Assembly (NCBI GenBank): GCA_029582165.1
Contig: CM055873.1
Location: 51,662,581 to 51,726,580 of the forward strand
Direction of reading: 5' to 3'
Length of the DNA: 64,000 nt
Source: Portulaca oleracea
Lineage: Eukaryota > Streptophyta > Magnoliopsida > Caryophyllales > Portulacaceae
Part shown: one piece after another, positions 36,914 to 47,129 of the stretch
Numbering within the stretch: the stretch's first letter is position 1
How the letters are laid out: every line of letters begins with the position of its first letter
Notes under the pieces: generated by a model
Database searches by the model: none
Seen by the model: only the letters and a program-made list of their open reading frames with translations
Told to the model about the DNA's origin: nothing
Made by a program: the position numbers and the translations under genes

Positions 36914-38716
36914 TCATATCGAACCATGACTGGGACCGGCTTCTTCTCCAAGCCCAGTGCCGGCTCTGAGCATAGCCCTGAGGCTTCCCCCATGAACCCT
37001 CCCTTCCGGAAGCGAACCGACACTCGAACCACCACCACCACCACCACTAGACTCACCAACAAAGAACGGGTTGCTAGGGAACATAATGCTTTGCATGGGT
37101 GTTGTCGAGGGCCCGAAATCAAACCCGGGCCAAATACTAGGGTTTGGTTCGTTTAGGGTTGGGTTAGGGTTGGTTATGATGGCTTCTTTCATCTTCAGCC
37201 CCACGGTCCCATCCCCATGGACCCGCTTGTCCTGGACCTGCGCGGTGTGGGCCGCGCAGAGCCCGATCTTCCCCCTAGCAAACTTATCACACGGGCCCTC
37301 GTGGTCCCCATCACCGAAGCCACTACCTGGTTGGCCCCACATGCACCTCTTTCCCCCGCCATGCGCCTTACAGAAGTCGGTGCTCCCCTGCGCGCTCTTC
37401 CCACACCCTTGGAACTGGCATCGCTTCCCTCCACCATGGCGGACGCAGAAGCTCGTCCGCCCCCGCGCGCTCTTGGTGCACCCACCGGGGAACGCGCACC
37501 GTTTCCCACCACCGTGGGCTACACAGAAGAGCGTGCCCCCATGCACGCTCTTCGTGCACGCGCCCCCGCCCTGGTAGGTGCACCTCTTCCCCCCGCCGTG
37601 AGCCTTACAGAACGGTGTGCTCCCCTCGGCCCCCTTGGTGCACCCTCCCGAGAACGCGCACCGCTTCCCCCCGCCGTGGGCCTTGCAGAACTTGGTGCTC
37701 CCCTGTGCGCCCTTGGTGCACTGGGGGAACTGGCACCGCCGGCCTCCCCCGTGCGCGATGCAGAGGCCGGCGAGCCCCTCGGCGCTCTTCTTGCAACCCT
37801 CGACCCTGCACCGCTTCCCGCCCCCATGGCGGATGCACAGCCCAGACCGCCCTCGGGCGGCCCGCGGACACCCACCCTCGCCCTGAAAAGTGCACCGGCG
37901 GCCCCCGCCGTGGGCTATGCAGAAGTTGGTCCGGCCCTCGGCGCTCTTGGTGCAGCCGAGGTGCTCGCACCGGCGGCCCCCTCCGTGGGCCTTGCAGAAC
38001 GCGGTCCGACCCTCTGCTCCCTTCTGGCACCCAGGCCGCTGGCACCTGCGGCCCCCGCCATGGGAGATGCACCGGCCCGACGCCCCACGGGCACCCTTGG
38101 TGCAGCCCGGGAACTGGCATGTCTTGACCGCGGACTTCCGGGCTGGCCTCGAGACACCGCTACTCTTGGGCGACTCGACCGGGAACGAGGAGGGTCCATC
38201 AGAAAGAACTGAAACAGGGCTCACCAATGACATCATCATCATCCCTTCCTCGGTTGTTGGAACAATCAGACACTTTTTCCACTTGGACGACGTCGAACCC
38301 TCATCCACAAGCTGCTGGACACTGTTCTGAAGAACAGGGGATGAAGCCAGAGTGACACTAGTGACATCAGATTCTGTCGTAGCACCTCCTGCAGCAGCAG
38401 ACAAGCTTAACTCGAGATCAATCTTACGACGGCTGTCTCCTTCACCCAGACATGCTGGACTCGTGTTCCTCGGTTCCTGACAACTCCTCCCAGTTCCAAA
38501 ACTCAGATCGAAATCCAACGACATATCAAGCTGAAACTGCTCCTTGGCAGCCCTTTCAGTAGCATAACCCAATCCAAGAGTCAGTGAAACTCCAACATTG
38601 TTAGGATTCAGCGGTCCGTTTTTCCAATCTTTGGCATGGGAATTGAGGCATAATGCTGTGTTTATCGAATCGTCGCTTGGATCCTTGCACTGATTCAAAG
38701 AATTCCACATATCCAT
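36914..38716 (-). CDS. CCCH tandem-repeat protein (WRKY19/loricrin-like), no WRKY domain
   Basis: Single coding exon, 600 residues. Residues about 199-490 are ten 25-residue repeats plus one degenerate eleventh. Each has the pattern C-x4/5-C-x10/11-C-x2-H followed by GGGKRC or GGGRRC (for example CTKSAEGRTNFCIAHGGG), which looks like a CCCH zinc-binding unit. This array is shared with the N-terminal region of WRKY19-type proteins and with plant proteins loosely annotated as loricrin-like or WRKY-related. No WRKYGQK sequence is present. The N-terminal 195 residues hold two LxLxL EAR-type motifs, LTLGL (45-49) and LELSL (101-105), which in plants recruit TOPLESS corepressors. The tail is glycine/proline-rich. 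A nuclear repressor-like role is an inference; function is unknown. GC content is much higher than in neighbouring genes because of the repeats, which creates long spurious frames on the other strand. Confidence 0.88.
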   Translation of the reverse strand: MDMWNSLNQCKDPSDDSINTALCLNSHAKDWKNGPLNPNNVGVSLTLGLGYATERAAKEQFQLDMSLDFDLSFGTGRSCQEPRNTSPACLGEGDSRRKIDLELSLSAAAGGATTESDVTSVTLASSPVLQNSVQQLVDEGSTSSKWKKCLIVPTTEEGMMMMSLVSPVSVLSDGPSSFPVESPKSSGVSRPARKSAVKTCQFPGCTKGARGASGRCISHGGGRRCQRPGCQKGAEGRTAFCKAHGGGRRCEHLGCTKSAEGRTNFCIAHGGGRRCTFQGEGGCPRAARGRSGLCIRHGGGKRCRVEGCKKSAEGLAGLCIAHGGGRRCQFPQCTKGAQGSTKFCKAHGGGKRCAFSGGCTKGAEGSTPFCKAHGGGKRCTYQGGGACTKSVHGGTLFCVAHGGGKRCAFPGGCTKSARGRTSFCVRHGGGKRCQFQGCGKSAQGSTDFCKAHGGGKRCMWGQPGSGFGDGDHEGPCDKFARGKIGLCAAHTAQVQDKRVHGDGTVGLKMKEAIITNPNPTLNEPNPSIWPGFDFGPSTTPMQSIMFPSNPFFVGESSGGGGGGSSVGSLPEGRVHGGSLRAMLRAGTGLGEEAGPSHGSI

Positions 38717-39080
38717 CTTAGTTCGATGAAAAAATCAGTTGCTAGCTAACTAAAACCTACACTAGACTGTTTGCATGTACGGGCCACTCCAACTAGTATC
38801 AACAATGGAGAGGCGAAATTTATTCTAATAGTGATCAGAGATGAATATGCTTAATGCTCCCCCGCTGACAAACCCTGATGTATCTCTGCGGTCCATGGCA
38901 GGGATTTTGAAGGATTTAGAAACCGGTATCAGCAACAGAACTTCAACATAGAATGGTGGATATCGCAGAGTTTGCTGGTTGCATCTTTGAAATCTTGCAT
39001 TCTGTTAAACAGTTGAAGTAGAAGAATTGAGAAACATGGAAGATAAGGAAAGCACAAGCTAACAACAAGAAAGGAACTAA

Positions 39081-39224
39081 GGGTCTGTTTTTTAGATTGG
39101 TGATGTTAAGGTTAAGTAAAGTCAGGTTCGGTAAGTATAGGTAAAATTTGCAAAGCGTTAAAAATATGGTTAAACCTGGGTTACGTTGTGCTTGGTTATA
39201 TTTATCCATCTAAAGAACGGACCC
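39081..39224. mobile_element. MITE, 144 bp, inside the leader intron
   Basis: The ends are GGGTCTGTTTTTTAGAT and ATCTAAAGAACGGACCC, whose complement GGGTCCGTTCTTTAGAT matches the left end at 15 of 17 positions. Short non-coding interior. A clean target duplication is not visible. Confidence 0.65.
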
Positions 39225-39469
39225 ATCCTTAAGGAGTGTTTGTCTGTGTCGGCGGAAAAAGTTTCATACTTGCAAGAAAACATGTATAATAAGAGAAGTA
39301 CAAGCAAAGAACCAAGACAAAGAAACCAAAATCCACAGAAGAAATAGACAAAGACAAATCCCAAGAAGAACTAAACCCAACATGTGGCAGAATTCAAGTT
39401 ACATCACCATGAACAGCATAAAGATAAGATCTTCAACCCAAATCACAAAAAATGAGACATGAAGCTAGC

Positions 39470-40600
39470 GAAAGAAAGGCATGAATCAATTTAGTGAATT
39501 CAATCCAGAACAAAATTTTTATTATAAAAAAAAAAATAAAAAAAAACTTGATTTTGCCAGGAAAAAACAGAAAATCCAATCACCAAACAAGAATAAAGAC
39601 AAATCTTACCAACCCACCAAAATGAAGACACAAATTAACAGAAGGAACAATGAATCAATTGAATGAACCAAAACCCAGAAACAAAATCAATGCAAAAATT
39701 AAAACACCATAACTTACCTACCAAAAAGAAAAGGAAAATCCAATTAGCAAGCATGCATAAAGATTCATCTTACCAACCCACCAAAACTAAGACCCAAATT
39801 AGCAGAGGAAGACATGAATCATTACATGAAACAAAGCCCAGAAATAAGTCAATAACCAAACATACATACATACATACATACATTATACATACATACATAC
39901 ATATCTTACCAACCCACCAAAATTAAGACACAAATTAACAGAAGAAAGGCATGAATCAATAAAATGAACCAAAACCCAGAAACAAATCAAATGCAGAATC
40001 GAAAAAGACCCAAACTTTCCATCCAAACAATGAAAATCAACGCAACCCAGAAAAATCAAGACACGAAATCAACAATAGAAGACATAAACCAATGAATAAA
40101 CCGAAACCCAGAACCAAATCAAATGCAGGATCGGGAAAAACCCAAACGTTCCATCAAAACAATGAAAATTGAAACAACCCATAATAATTGATACATGAAA
40201 TCAACAGCACAAAAGCATAAATCAACGAACGAAACCAAACCCAGAAACAAATCAAAAGCAGAGATGAAAAAAACTGAAACTTTCCCACAAAAAACGAGAA
40301 TTAAACGATAAACCAACACACCCAATTGGACAAATTATATCAAATAATGAATAATCAACGAATGAGACCAAACCCAGTAACAAATCAAAAGCAGAAACGA
40401 AAAAAAAACAAACTTTCCATCAAAACAATGAAAATTGAGACAACCTATATCAATCACCACATGAAATCGACAGCAAAACAGCAAAAACCAATGAACAAAA
40501 CCAGACCCAGGAACAAATCAAAAGCAGAGATGAAAAAAAACCAAAACTTTCCAACAGAAAACGAGAATTAAACGATAAACTAACACACACCCAATTGGAC
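39470..40600. repeat. Imperfect tandem array, about 130-bp unit, about 8 copies
   Basis: The phrase AACCCAGAAACAAATCAA recurs at about 39668, 39829 (diverged), 39971, 40103, 40233, 40364 and 40500. It is preceded each time by a GCATGAATCAAT-like phrase (39472, 39640, 39801, 39940, 40072, 40206, 40336, 40472) and followed by AACTTTCCATCAAAACAATG. The period is 130-137 bp in the right half and longer on the left, where CATA microsatellites were inserted (39860-39903). It is strongly A-rich on the plus strand, so the transcribed strand is T-rich, as suits a plant intron. Confidence 0.85.
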
Positions 40601-40862
40601 AAAATGAAATGAATGATTAATAATCAAAGATTTACCCAATGATTAAGCAGGAAATGAGAAAAACCAGATGATTGAATGAATGTTGTTGTTGTAAGCGGCG
40701 CCGAGTGATGAGAGAGAGTGGCGGCTGCTTGAGAATCTGGGGAGAGAGTGAGAGTAGGAGAGAGAAATATGAGAGGAGGAATGAGTGAAGAAAGAAAAGA
40801 TAGAAAGAAAGTAGAGCAGCAGAAAAGAAGGAAGCAGCCAGGGTGGAAATTCTGGGGATCAT

Positions 40863-42953
40863 TTCCTATTACCTTTGAGTGATGTCAGCATTCCACTTTG
40901 ATTCCACCACCTGTTGCCTTTCTATTTGTGAACTCTTTGTTTACCCACCCTACTTTCCAACTTACAAAGCCCTCCTCACCTTTAGGGTTTTTTGGGGTTT
41001 TTTTTTTTTGAGCAAAAGTGGAAAAGGGGCTTAAATTAAAGCATTAGTAAACAGTAAGTACTAACAAGGCCCTACATGGTACAGTCCGGACCAAAAAAAA
41101 AGGATTGACTTGAATTGAATTGAGGACTGACTTGAATTGAATTGAGGATTGGATTGAATGGATGGAAGAAAACTTGGTCATGTCCTTGATCCAGCTTATG
41201 GAATGGAATGAATTGAAGGATTGATGACGAGATAGAAGATTGAATAAAAGTGACTCAACTATAGAAATTTTAAGGTTTCTCTCGTTCTTTCTCATTAATG
41301 GTTGTGTATAAAGTTTAGTATGGACTAGACCAAGGACTGGATCAAAAGAAATTCAATCGGTTCAATCCAAGATCTAGAAAGGTTTGATCTGTACAGTTCA
41401 ACCCCCAAATTCGGTCCTCAATCTTTCGATCCAGCCCTATTTGGTCCACTCCTAGATCGATGCTTAAAGAAGTAAGAATGTAAGATATAGTGTAAGTAAA
41501 ATAGGGAAAATTTGGTAGGTAAGTTAGTATAAGAAACGTAAATCATATCAATCGATTCGAAGTAAAACTCATGTGAAGTAAATGTGTACTCAAACTGAAC
41601 CGAAATTGATTGATTCATTGTCAACTTGAACTGATCTTTAACTGACCTGAATATGAACCGAATAATCTGATCACCAGATATCATTAGATATAGGTTGAAT
41701 AATTAGGTTGAATAATAAGTTGATGACGTGATGTTGTTAACTTAACCAACCTCACCATTACAAACAAACCAACCAAACCAATCAATCTCTCAACGTCGCG
41801 GTCGCCGCATTAAAATTTCACAAAAACAAAAAAGCGTGATATGTTACGTCACCCATGACGTAATAATAAACTACAGGTGACTGCGACCACGTGTGTCGCA
41901 AGCGGGAAGCGGCTCCTCACCGTTGATGGTGCTTTCATTTTTCCATTAATGATTAAATTAAAAAATCAATTTCCAAATTTCCCAACTTTTTTCCCCTTCT
42001 CCTAAATATTTGACACGATATAATATTTCTCAACTTTTTTTGGAGGTTTTGAAATTTTAATTATATATATTATCTTTAATCCTTGCCAAAATTCACATGT
42101 TGAAAAACTATAAAATAACAAGAAATCGGATTGTTTGCAATATCAACAAATGTAAAGGTTGGTGGATATGTTGAGGAAATCCAACTTTTAATAATTGCAC
42201 ATATAAATTTATAAGATATTAGATAATGATTTGAAATTATTTTTCAAGTTCGAGTTATTTTGTTTTTTTGGTGCCATGACAAACAAGTTATCCTTATACA
42301 GAAATCGTCAATATTTACTCTGGTAAAAATAAAATTAAAAAAAAGTAAGTCGGCAAAATTAGAGCAGGCAAAAGTGAGTTGACTCAAATTCGAAAATGCT
42401 AAAACTAATTCAAAATGGGCTTGAACTCGACTAGACCTGAATTTATCATGTACCAAAGTTGTTTTTTTTAACTATAGTCTTATCTAACAAAAATTGAAGC
42501 GACCGAAAATCAATCTAACAGGAAACTGTCCCATCGCAAACTCAAATTTTAATGACCAAATCCAAATGAATCTTAACCTAAACCTAACCCAAATGATCCT
42601 ATTACCAGGTCCACTCGAATACAAATCGTGATAGTTGTTTATCTGCATGCTTTGGTGTTTTTTGATGTTATACCTTTTATTCGTCTTGCTAATATTATCA
42701 GCAGATACATACAACTTTGTTGCGAACTCCTCAATCATATTCAACTTTTCTAATAGTACAATACTTAAGATTCATATTCAGAAATCCTAACATTTCTCAA
42801 CTTGCAAAGTACCAAAAGATGATGTCAAATCTATTGGGCCTAGATGGATCCATAATTTATAGGATTATGGACCATGAAGGATGGCCCAGAAGTCATAGGC
42901 TCTCCAGGACCATGCATGAATCCGCATCGTTGATAGTTGATGGTAGACGAAAT
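40863..42953. other. Gene-free spacer up to the retrotransposon
   Basis: No supported gene. It contains short direct repeats of TTGAATTGAATTGAGGA (41110-41150) and a simple GC-richer patch at 41790-41930. The last bases are the left target-site duplication of the LTR element. Confidence 0.65.
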
Positions 42954-42958
42954 ATATG
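42954..42958. repeat. Target site duplication, left (ATATG)
   Basis: ATATG immediately before the LTR start at 42959, identical to ATATG at 57478-57482 immediately after the other LTR. A 5-bp duplication is typical of Ty3/gypsy integrase. Confidence 0.93.
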
Positions 42959-44398
42959 TGTAGGGCCCGCCGCCCGGAGGGCACGGTCCCCCGCGGAGTG
43001 TCGATTCGACGTAAGGTTGCTTATTGAACCTAGGGGTGCAATTTTTGCTTTACTGAATTTATAAAAAATGATTTTCGGATTATGGCATTGCAATTCGACG
43101 CGACTTTTATTTTTTTTTAAAAAACACATAAGAATTTCGCAAAAAAAAAAAAAAACCGGAAAAAAAATGGTCCGTGATGTACGGATCCGCGGATCCCGTG
43201 CCTATTGGGCCTAAATTCGTCGATTTTTTTATCCCGGCTTATTTGAACCAGGGACGGGAACCACTGTCGGCTCACGGTAGCGGATCCGCGGATCCAGTCG
43301 TTGTGCGCGATGATTCCCTACCAAGACTCAAATAAGGCCGGTAATCCTGTATGCGTCAAAAAGAAAATAAAAATCGGTTTTAATGTAAATACCACAAAAG
43401 GGAGTCGCCAGTTAATTTTCGATAAAATTAACAAAACAAAAAAAATGACTCCGGTCCCGAACCAAAATTCGGATCCGGGGGTAAAGGTATCGATGTAGGG
43501 GGATGCCCTTGCATCGTCCGCCGAAGCGGCCTTTACTAGGTCGGGTTTTTATAAAGAAAAAACAAACAAAAAAAAAACGAAGTCGTCACACTTTTTAAGA
43601 TTAATGCACAAAAGAAACAAACAAGCGTCTTAAAAAAAGAATACAGCGGGCGGGGATTATGGACTACATTGTTACAATTTGATCAAACTACGAAAAGAAA
43701 AAAAATAAATAAAAAAACGGAAACGTAGCCCTACCAAATCCGCGCGGATTTGGCAAACTCAAGCAGAAAATCCGGTACTGATCGGAACAGTGTAGTTGCC
43801 GGTAGAAAAGACCGGAAATCCGCGTGGACCTCCCTCTAGTTTTTCGTGGATTTTCTCACTTTCTTCTCCGTCTCTTTTTTTTTCTCTGGGAATTCCTCCT
43901 CTCAGGATCCGCGCGGATCCTTTTATAGGCAGTGGTAGGGTTAGGTTTAGGGAAATCCGCGGCTCCCGATTTCCCAAAGACTAGGGCGGCGATTCTCCCG
44001 TTTGGCCCAGAAGCTGCAAAATCCGCGCATATTTTCCAGCTTTCGATGCTAGGTCCGTAAATCCGCCGGATCCGTCAATTTAGGCACGACATTTTGGCTC
44101 TAGCAAGCAAATCCGCGGATCCGCTGGATTTGAGCCCGACATTTTGGCTCTAGCAAATCCGCGGATCCGCTGGATTTGGGCCCGGACATTTTGGCTCTAG
44201 CAAGGAAATCCGCGCGATCCCATCCGAACTGGGCTCGAATCCGCGACTCGGCCTCGAATTAGGTGCAATCTGCGCGAGTTTTATCCCGGATTGGCCCGAA
44301 GTGCTGAAATGGGCTCGCTCTGCATTTTGTGTTGGGCGCCTACATGAACTTGGGCTACTGATGCTGTCTGATCTGATTGGCTAAATTTTGTGTCTACA
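42959..44398 (-). repeat. LTR at the element's 3' end, 1440 bp
   Basis: Bounded by TGTAGGGCCCGCC and GTGTCTACA on the plus strand (TG...CA ends). It matches 56002-57477 closely between about 43330 and 43970. It differs by many short deletions at CCGCGCGG-type palindromes near 43185, 43285 and 43950-44280, which account for its being 36 bp shorter. Confidence 0.95.
43921..43927 (-). promoter_or_regulatory. LTR TATA box (3' LTR copy)
   Basis: On the minus strand CTATAAAAGG follows a telomere-like CCCTAAACCTAACCCTA about 10 bp upstream. This is the likely core promoter of the element; in this LTR it would drive transcription out of the element toward lower coordinates. Confidence 0.6.
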
Positions 44399-44417
44399 GT
44401 TAGCCCCCACTTTGACT
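44399..44417 (-). other. Polypurine tract of the retrotransposon
   Basis: On the minus strand AAAGTGGGGGCTAAC directly precedes the LTR start TGTAGACAC. A purine-rich run with this wording at this position is typical of plant Tat elements and is the plus-strand primer of reverse transcription. Confidence 0.7.
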
Positions 44418-44469
44418 GAGTCTGGATAAGACGAAAGTCAAAGTATATATCTTGAGAAGTGTCGTAGTT

Positions 44470-44835
44470 AACTGGAGGTAATCCAAATGTTAACTTTAAT
44501 TGCTGGATGTTGTCCAGGCTTGAGCGATCCGAGGGTAGCTTGGATTTCTTGACTGGAGGTAGTCCGATGCTGGTTGAATTGCTGGATGTTGTCCAGGCTT
44601 CTGCTTCCAAGGGTAGCTTGAAAGATATCCGGAATTGTTTTGTAGCTAGCTTGATTGCTGGATATTGTCCAGGCTTGAGCGATCCAAGGGTAGCTTGGAT
44701 TTCTTGACCGGAGGTAGTCCGATGCTGATTAAGTTGCTGGATGTTGTCCAGGCTTCAGCTTCCAAGGGTAGCTTGGATTTCTTGACCGGAGGTAGTCCGA
44801 TCTCGGTTGAATTCTTTGGATGTTGTCCAGCCGTA
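44470..44835. repeat. Tandem array in the element's 3' region, about 79-bp unit, about 4.5 copies
   Basis: TTGCTGGATGTTGTCCAGGC recurs at 44500, 44579, 44655 and 44734 with a decayed fifth copy near 44813. Between copies run GATCCRAGGGTAGCTTGGAT and TTGACYGGAGGTAGTCCGATG. Spacing is 79, 76, 79 and 79 bp. It lies just inside the polypurine tract. Confidence 0.9.
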
Positions 44836-45851
44836 GATTTTCTGAAAAGAAAGAATTTGTAAGTATCCGATTTGTAAAAGATAAACTGGAAGTAAAATAA
44901 AATGAAGTAGGATAAGATAAAAGAGAGAGGATATGATGCATCGCTAGTGCTCATCTCGGAGTTTCACCCAATTTGAGTAAATCTGCGTGGTTCTCGATGA
45001 TTTTGAGCCATTTTTTGAAATTTCTGCTGAAATTGTGTACAAATCCGCGCAGCTCTCTGTGGTTTTGAGCCTTTTTCTTTGCATTTCTTTGAGCTTGCTT
45101 GAGAATATGTGTTGGGTGACAAAGCTTGTTCTAGGATAGTCAAACCCATGCACACATTACCGAGTCTTGAACTTAAATCTGTTAAGTTTTAGACTTGTCT
45201 GTGTTTGAAAATGAAATCCTGAATTTTGAATTGTCAGGCCAAAAATCCGCGTGACTCCATGTAATTTGGGCCAAAATCCGCGTGACGATAATTGGAGTTT
45301 AACGCCGGTCTTGTGGGCTCCCGCCTTGCAAGAACATTATCCGGGTTCCTTTCATGGGCGAGTTCATACATATGATGTTCCCAACTCCTCTTGGAACAAG
45401 GAACCCAACACTGGAGAGTAGCCACCAGATTGATCTTCTGCCTCTTGGGCGGCTGATGGATGGGATTTCTTCACTGGGCAAGATCCTGCTCCCCTGCCGG
45501 GCCGACGCTTTGGTTTCTCAGGCCCAGAATATATAGACCTGGTTTCTGATGGAGAAGATGACGATTGAATGATTTTACATGTATAATGCTTAGACAAAAA
45601 CTGTTTCGTTTATTATTTGACTCATGCAAGACCATGATGCAAATGCTAACCTATTATGACTACATGCAATGCACAGACACAATAACTGAAGCAGGACGTT
45701 GAGCTGTGGTCAAAACAAAAGTTGATTTCAGTAAACTTTGCCGGAAGCAAATAATTCTTGAGTACATAACAAGCCTGCTCGCAAAACAACTCGGGCCTGC
45801 AATTTGACAAAACTGCGGGAAATTAGATGGGCTCCACTCTGACCCATATCT

Positions 45852-46715
45852 GTGCGAAACCGACATCGGGTCCAAATCTGCTCACGTGGACCTAAAAAAA
45901 AGATCTTGGAGGGTGAAAGGGTAAACTTTCTGCCCTTGATTTCCTTATTCAGGAGAAGCGAACATATTGAGAAAAAGGTTAGGGTCTTAGCCCTATGCTT
46001 ATTAAGTGGGTTCTGTTTTTACCGTGGTGGCACCAATAGTGGTCCGGCTTCGTTAATCAATACTAGTGAAAGCCTCCGTGGTGATCAAAATCTAGCGCCA
46101 ATGATACTATCATGGGCTTGGATCGAATTTGTGAAGAATCTGAAAGCGAATTTTCAGGAAGCCCCCTGCTGCTTTAGGTGGACCCTCTTTTCTTCCTTTG
46201 TAGATATGGTTGATGGAGCACACCTGCTTCTTGACGCCTTCTAAGAACGAAGCCACATTCCGGATGGCCCAATTTTGTCAACATGCCCGAATACACGAGG
46301 AGCGCTCAACGGACAGGTGGTTGAAATGGTTTGTCAAAGAGATGGTAGTCAAGTGGCACATCACTTGGTGGAGAATAGGAGAGGTGGTCATCGTCGATCA
46401 TTGATGCCCTTTGGTGAGACTTATGGGTCTGACATATACCACCTACTACTTCGAGCCAGACGTCAAATCAGGAGAAAACAATGTATCCCTCCATTGGACT
46501 GCATTCAGCCTAATCCTAAGACACTTCCAAGGTTCGATCTTGGCAGGACTATTGGAAGAAGGACTACCCTCGCTGTTCCTATGACAGGAGGAAGCGCTCA
46601 TGTATCTATGGCCTATCGCCCATGGATTACGGAGAAAGATCCTGCTATTAGGAAGCAGTTAAAAGAACAGGAAGAGAGAATTGAACCTATTGGCCACCGG
46701 ATCTCGCCCTCCTAG
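45852..46715 (+). pseudogene. Degenerate antisense frame in the 3' region (mobile-domain/DUF7745-like?)
   Basis: Opposite in strand to gag-pol, open segments run at 45852-46244 and 46275-46715 in different frames. The first contains KKVRVLALCLLSGFCF, resembling the R-x-LALxLxGxxLFP signature of plant-mobile-domain/DUF7745 proteins. The second contains a PRFDLGRTIGRRTT stretch and ends in a YRPWI plus charged Lys/Glu tail, like the YxxWL plus coiled-coil end of that family. Antisense frames in this position are documented for Tat-lineage elements. This one is broken by frameshifts. Family assignment is tentative. Confidence 0.4.
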
Positions 46716-47129
46716 TACAACGCGTTTCGGGGAAAAAACTATCGGGAAGGGCAAAGAGGAAGCCCCCAGTGATTCAACCATTAAGGAGAGATCCCGAAGT
46801 GTATCTTTACGGGAGGAAGGATCTGAACCTAAAAAAAAAAAAAGACTGATGGACTGAAGCTGCTTTGCCCCTTTTTTTTTTTGAGCGTTTTTTTTTTGAG
46901 ATGCTGATGAACGTTCGAGTAGCAAATCGTAAATTTGCATGCTCTTTCTTTCTTTTAGATTAATAACATTTCACGATATTCCAGCATTTTCCATTACATA
47001 TGTGAAATCCCATGGACTTCTGCACATAGAAAATTTATTTCCAATCGAAATGCAAAATCCACGAGGATTTTTGCATCAAGAAAGTAATCCATAAGAATTA
47101 AGGTTAGGCCTGGGAAAACAAAATCTGCG

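Larger units (their letters stand above)
38717..40862 (-). other. Probable 5' leader and leader intron of the CCCH-repeat gene
   Basis: On the minus strand a CT-rich segment (about 40860-40636, TTCTCTCTCCTACTCTCAC and GGCGCCGCTTACAACAAC) ends at a donor ATTGG|GTAAAT. An acceptor GTTTAACAG|AATGC follows at 39002, then about 285 nt of leader before the ATG at 38716. This leaves a 1.6-kb leader intron filled with tandem repeats and one MITE. The leader exon contains short upstream frames (one starts ATGCAACCAGC near 38980). All of this is inferred from splice-site and composition signals. Confidence 0.5.

Noticed and set aside
37071..38330. Long plus-strand open frames (up to 331 residues, proline- and leucine-rich) opposite the CCCH-repeat gene
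   Set aside because: They are shadows of the GC-rich tandem repeats on the minus strand; the minus frame has the regular Cys/His pattern and real motifs, the plus frames have none.
36914..38716. Calling the CCCH-repeat gene a WRKY transcription factor
   Set aside because: No WRKYGQK heptad or WRKY zinc finger is present; only the repeat array is shared with WRKY19-like proteins.
43796..43984. Plus-strand frames in both LTRs (about 62 residues, conserved between LTRs)
   Set aside because: Conservation follows from LTR duplication; the frame is antisense to the element, includes the complement of the TATA box and has no domain.
44470..44835. CRISPR-like regular repeats
   Set aside because: Units are 79 bp and contiguous without unique spacers, within a plant retrotransposon; the same reasoning applies to the 113-bp array and to 39470-40600.
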